In this document: positions 61,613 through 64,000 of the stretch, piece after piece
Position numbering within the stretch: the first letter of the stretch is position 1
Layout of the letters: each line of letters starts with the position of its first letter
NCBI GenBank assembly: GCA_025716815.1
Contig: JAIXMN010000024.1
Location: forward strand, 310,001-374,000
Direction: 5' to 3'
Length of the DNA: 64,000 nt
Source: Dichotomocladium elegans
Taxonomy: Eukaryota; Mucoromycota; Mucoromycetes; Mucorales; Lichtheimiaceae
Program-made: the position numbers and the translations under genes
Notes under the pieces: model-generated
Database searches by the model: none
The model's input: only the letters and a program-made list of their open reading frames with translations
What the model was told of the DNA's origin: nothing

Positions 61613-62615
61613 GGATGCGAAATCTCTTTACCTACTGATACGTCTTTTCCTTTCGTATTTTATGCGCCATTATTTTTTGTTTTTATATCGGCTGAATATC
61701 TGACTTTTTTTTTTTTTCAACTGTTGCGCGTCTTACTATGACGCGTCTCGCCAATGGTAGGGAGGAGACATCGTACTCTCTCGCGCGCGCGCATGTGCGC
61801 GTGTGTGTGTATGCCATCGATGATGGTGGCTAAGCTCTGGGAAGCGTTCAACGCGTATTGAAGTGCCGCAGGAGGGGGTGAAAAGAAATAATCGTTCTCC
61901 CGTGCAGGCTGGTGGGAATCCTGGTCGAGAACGTTATATGTATAGCCAAGGGCAAACTCCCAAAACGTGCCAGGAACTTAGTTCAACGGACCTTCTCAAC
62001 AAGTTCCACCCTCCCCACTTCATTTTTCATATGATATACAAGAAATCCCGCTAAGCTCCCATCCTCTTGCTTTATATATATATAAAAAAAAAGAAGAGCG
62101 GGAGAACTTAAGCCACACAACGCATACCAGCTCATTCCACCGGAAGAGTATCCCTTGGCACCATATCACTGCACACAACTCATGTTTTTAGGAAAAATAT
62201 TATTTTATTGAATAACAACGGATTTTGACACTATCAAAAATACTCGCTGAGGATACCTGTACAGAAAGAAACAGAACGAATTAGCCATCCTGTTTGGTTT
62301 GGCACAGAAAAATCATGGACGACAGATATCGCATGGACCAGGTCAGAAAAGCAACAAGATATGTGCTCAGTGAAATGAAGTTTGAGAATTTAAAGAGTTT
62401 CTCCATGGAAAATGCAGAACAGGTCTGTGTGTTTTCTCATCCTTGCCTCTTGCTTTCGTAACCCGGTCTCCATGGCTCCATCAGCACATGAGAGAAGTAG
62501 AAAAAAAAAAAAACACTTGCCTTTATAAGAGATGGAATATAGATACCAGGGATGAAGAAAAGAAATTTTTTGTTGTTGTTGTGATCTGTTTATATAATTT
62601 TCCAAAAAGGGTCAG
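61613..62615. other. Intergenic region downstream of the bZIP gene
   Basis: About 1 kb with a T-run (61708-61719), a GC/GT alternating tract (61781-61811) and A-runs. The open frame at 61863-62054 has no recognisable features. It should hold the bZIP 3' UTR. Confidence 0.5.
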
Positions 62616-63398
62616 TCACGCGTCTGTCTTTGGGTCGGCATCTGTTCTGTCGGTGTCGGTGTCGGAGGTCTCCACCTTCGAGGCGGCGACTTTGCGAGCT
62701 AAGGCCTTATGGGTCTCGGCAAGCTGGGCTTCAAGGACCTTGATGCGGTCTTCGTAAGACGCCTCTTTGGACGCAAGTCCTCTTTTTTCGGACGTCAGGA
62801 CAGCAACGCGCAACAGAAGCGCTTGATGGGTCTTTTCCAGGTCCGCCACGCGCGTCTCCAGCGACTCCATCCTCAGCGCCTTTTTAAGCCTCGAGCGTCG
62901 TGCCGCGTCCGTATTCTTTTTTCGCTTGAGGGCCGCTTGATCCAGCCGGTCATGGTCGCCACCATGCTGTTCGTCATCGTCATCGCCGTCCTCCTCCTCA
63001 CATTCGTTGTCATCATCATCTGCCTTGCGTTTCCTCTTGTTCTTCTTCTTCCCTCTCTCGTCGTTCTCCTCGTAGCTCATCGACCGGGGCTCGCGCTGGC
63101 ATGCAGAGCGGACATGGGGAGCAGTAAGCGTGGATGTCGGCGATTGTTTCATCAAAGTTACAAGCGCCGCAGTCAGACCTGCCAGCTCGTGCACCTGGAG
63201 AGGGTGTTGATGATGATGAGGAGGAAGTAGGACAGTAGCAGGAGAAGATGAGGCTGGTAGAGACGGAGACGGAGACGATTCAGAGGAGCGACCATCCTCC
63301 TCGTCGAGAGCATCCTGGACAAGCCAGTCATCAAACAGCGGATCTGCGACATCGTTCGTCGGCGAGACGGCAGCAAGGGTTCTAGTGTCTGGATTCAT
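62616..63398 (-). CDS. bZIP transcription factor, Gcn4/ATF4-like
   Basis: Single-exon regulator of 260 aa from the Met at 63398 (MNPDTRTLAAVSPTNDV); the frame has earlier Mets at 63422 and 63440 (MSITS, MQYMQ). The N-terminal half has an acidic DPLFDDWLVQDALDEEDG motif like the Gcn4 activation region, then Ser/Pro- and His-rich stretches. A basic-acidic linker (KKKNKRKRKADDDDNECEEE) leads into the bZIP domain. The basic region is AALKRKKNTDAARRSRLKKA, with the N-T-x-AARRSR pattern of Gcn4. It is followed by leucine heptads (MESLETRVADLEKTHQALLL onward), longer than in yeast Gcn4. Family knowledge suggests control of amino-acid biosynthesis. The 5' leader has an upstream ORF ending two bases before the 63398 ATG, pointing to translational control. 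Confidence 0.85.
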   Translation of the reverse strand: MNPDTRTLAAVSPTNDVADPLFDDWLVQDALDEEDGRSSESSPSPSLPASSSPATVLLPPHHHQHPLQVHELAGLTAALVTLMKQSPTSTLTAPHVRSACQREPRSMSYEENDERGKKKNKRKRKADDDDNECEEEDGDDDDEQHGGDHDRLDQAALKRKKNTDAARRSRLKKALRMESLETRVADLEKTHQALLLRVAVLTSEKRGLASKEASYEDRIKVLEAQLAETHKALARKVAASKVETSDTDTDRTDADPKTDA

Positions 63399-64000
63399 TT
63401 TTAACAAGGAAGTAATCGACATGTTCTGCATATATTGCAATTGGATAGTAATAATCGTTGATTCATGGCGGTGCGATGAGGATAGTAATAAACACGGCTG
63501 GTGCGTTCCTTGGAACCAGTAGAGAAATGAAATGCGTATGATCTTGGTAACGGAACAGAGTGATGATGGCGCGACTTTTTCTTAAACAGTGATGGATACC
63601 ATCGCGAAACAATAGACAGTTTGAGCAAGAAAGAAGGAAGAAACGAATGGGTTGGTCGCATTTATCCCATCCAACATCCACGTCCCCCCCACACACACAC
63701 ACACGCACACACACACCTCCCCTTCTCAAATGATCGACGTGGCCACTGATTGGCTGTCAAGTCGATATGACTCACTATGAAAAAACTTGCCATTTCCGTC
63801 AAGCCAAGGTCCATGCATTGCCGTACTGATGAGACACATGTATTCACCCTAGGGTTCAACAATGCCCCGGGTGCATCCATCATCATATCTTTTGAAGCAG
63901 ACTCGCCCTCTTGCGGACTGCATAAAACGAACCCTCGATTCTGAGAGCGGACAGTTAACAAAACACCACTCAGATGTAAGAAATAATAGTACATAACTAG
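63399..64000. other. 5' leader and promoter of the bZIP gene, window edge
   Basis: On the minus strand it contains an 86-codon upstream open frame (63401-63661; includes a 21-codon form starting MNQRLLLSNCN near 63463) that overlaps the two earlier in-frame bZIP Mets. A CA microsatellite lies at 63689-63715. No further gene is recognised before the window ends. Confidence 0.5.

Overview
The window is nuclear DNA from a filamentous fungus, most likely an early-diverging Mucoromycota (Mucorales-type) species. The evidence is: many short spliceosomal introns (mostly 50-110 nt, GT-AG); single-copy fungal genes (mL58, MCM1, GEM1, OTU1, SIP5, VPS16, LNP1); PDR-type ABC and OPT transporters; and a decayed Tc1/mariner-like transposase of the kind common in Mucorales. 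The species cannot be named from sequence alone. I see no prokaryotic, viral, CRISPR or rRNA/tRNA features.

Layout. 0-4 kb: mitochondrial ribosomal protein mL58 (-), UMP-CMP kinase (+), a membrane J-domain protein (-). 5.3-10 kb: a full-size PDR/ABCG transporter (+). 11.2-18.9 kb: a peroxisomal PMP47/ANT1-type carrier (+), then on the minus strand the Miro GTPase GEM1, the deubiquitinase OTU1 and a Cys-clustered membrane protein of unknown function. 18.9-22.3 kb is a gene-poor gap. 22.3-28.8 kb: MADS-box factor MCM1 (-), a secreted PI-PLC-like phosphodiesterase (+), a Gyp5-type TBC RabGAP (+). 28.8-32.6 kb: VPS16 (-), ending 34 nt from the RabGAP stop. 33.9-39.9 kb: SIP5, CDK11 and lunapark LNP1, all on the plus strand. 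40.2-47.3 kb: four minus-strand genes: a KRE6-like membrane stub, a DIPP-type Nudix hydrolase, a cis-prenyltransferase (RER2 type) and a fungal transcription factor lacking a visible zinc cluster. 48.2-49.3 kb: two tentative small genes. 49.6-57.7 kb: aquaglyceroporin, secreted pepsin-like protease and OPT oligopeptide transporter, all plus. 59.3-61.6 kb: a transposase relic beside decayed membrane-protein coding. 62.6-63.4 kb: a Gcn4-like bZIP factor.

Functional links. These are mostly independent housekeeping genes. Themes that recur are membrane traffic and organelle shape (VPS16, RabGAP, LNP1, GEM1, J-protein), ER glycoprotein and protein quality control (RER2, OTU1), and nutrient handling. 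The secreted protease next to an oligopeptide transporter is a plausible peptide-scavenging pair, and a Gcn4-like amino-acid-starvation regulator lies about 5 kb further on; any regulatory connection is inference.

I found no clear novel multi-gene system. The most unusual items are: a pair of diverged ~150-bp segments 26 kb apart sharing a palindrome and an aligned splice-donor-like site; a KRE6-like N-terminus with no glucanase domain; a CAG/CAA repeat that falls inside an intron; a GC-AG intron; and an upstream ORF ending two bases before a possible bZIP start codon.
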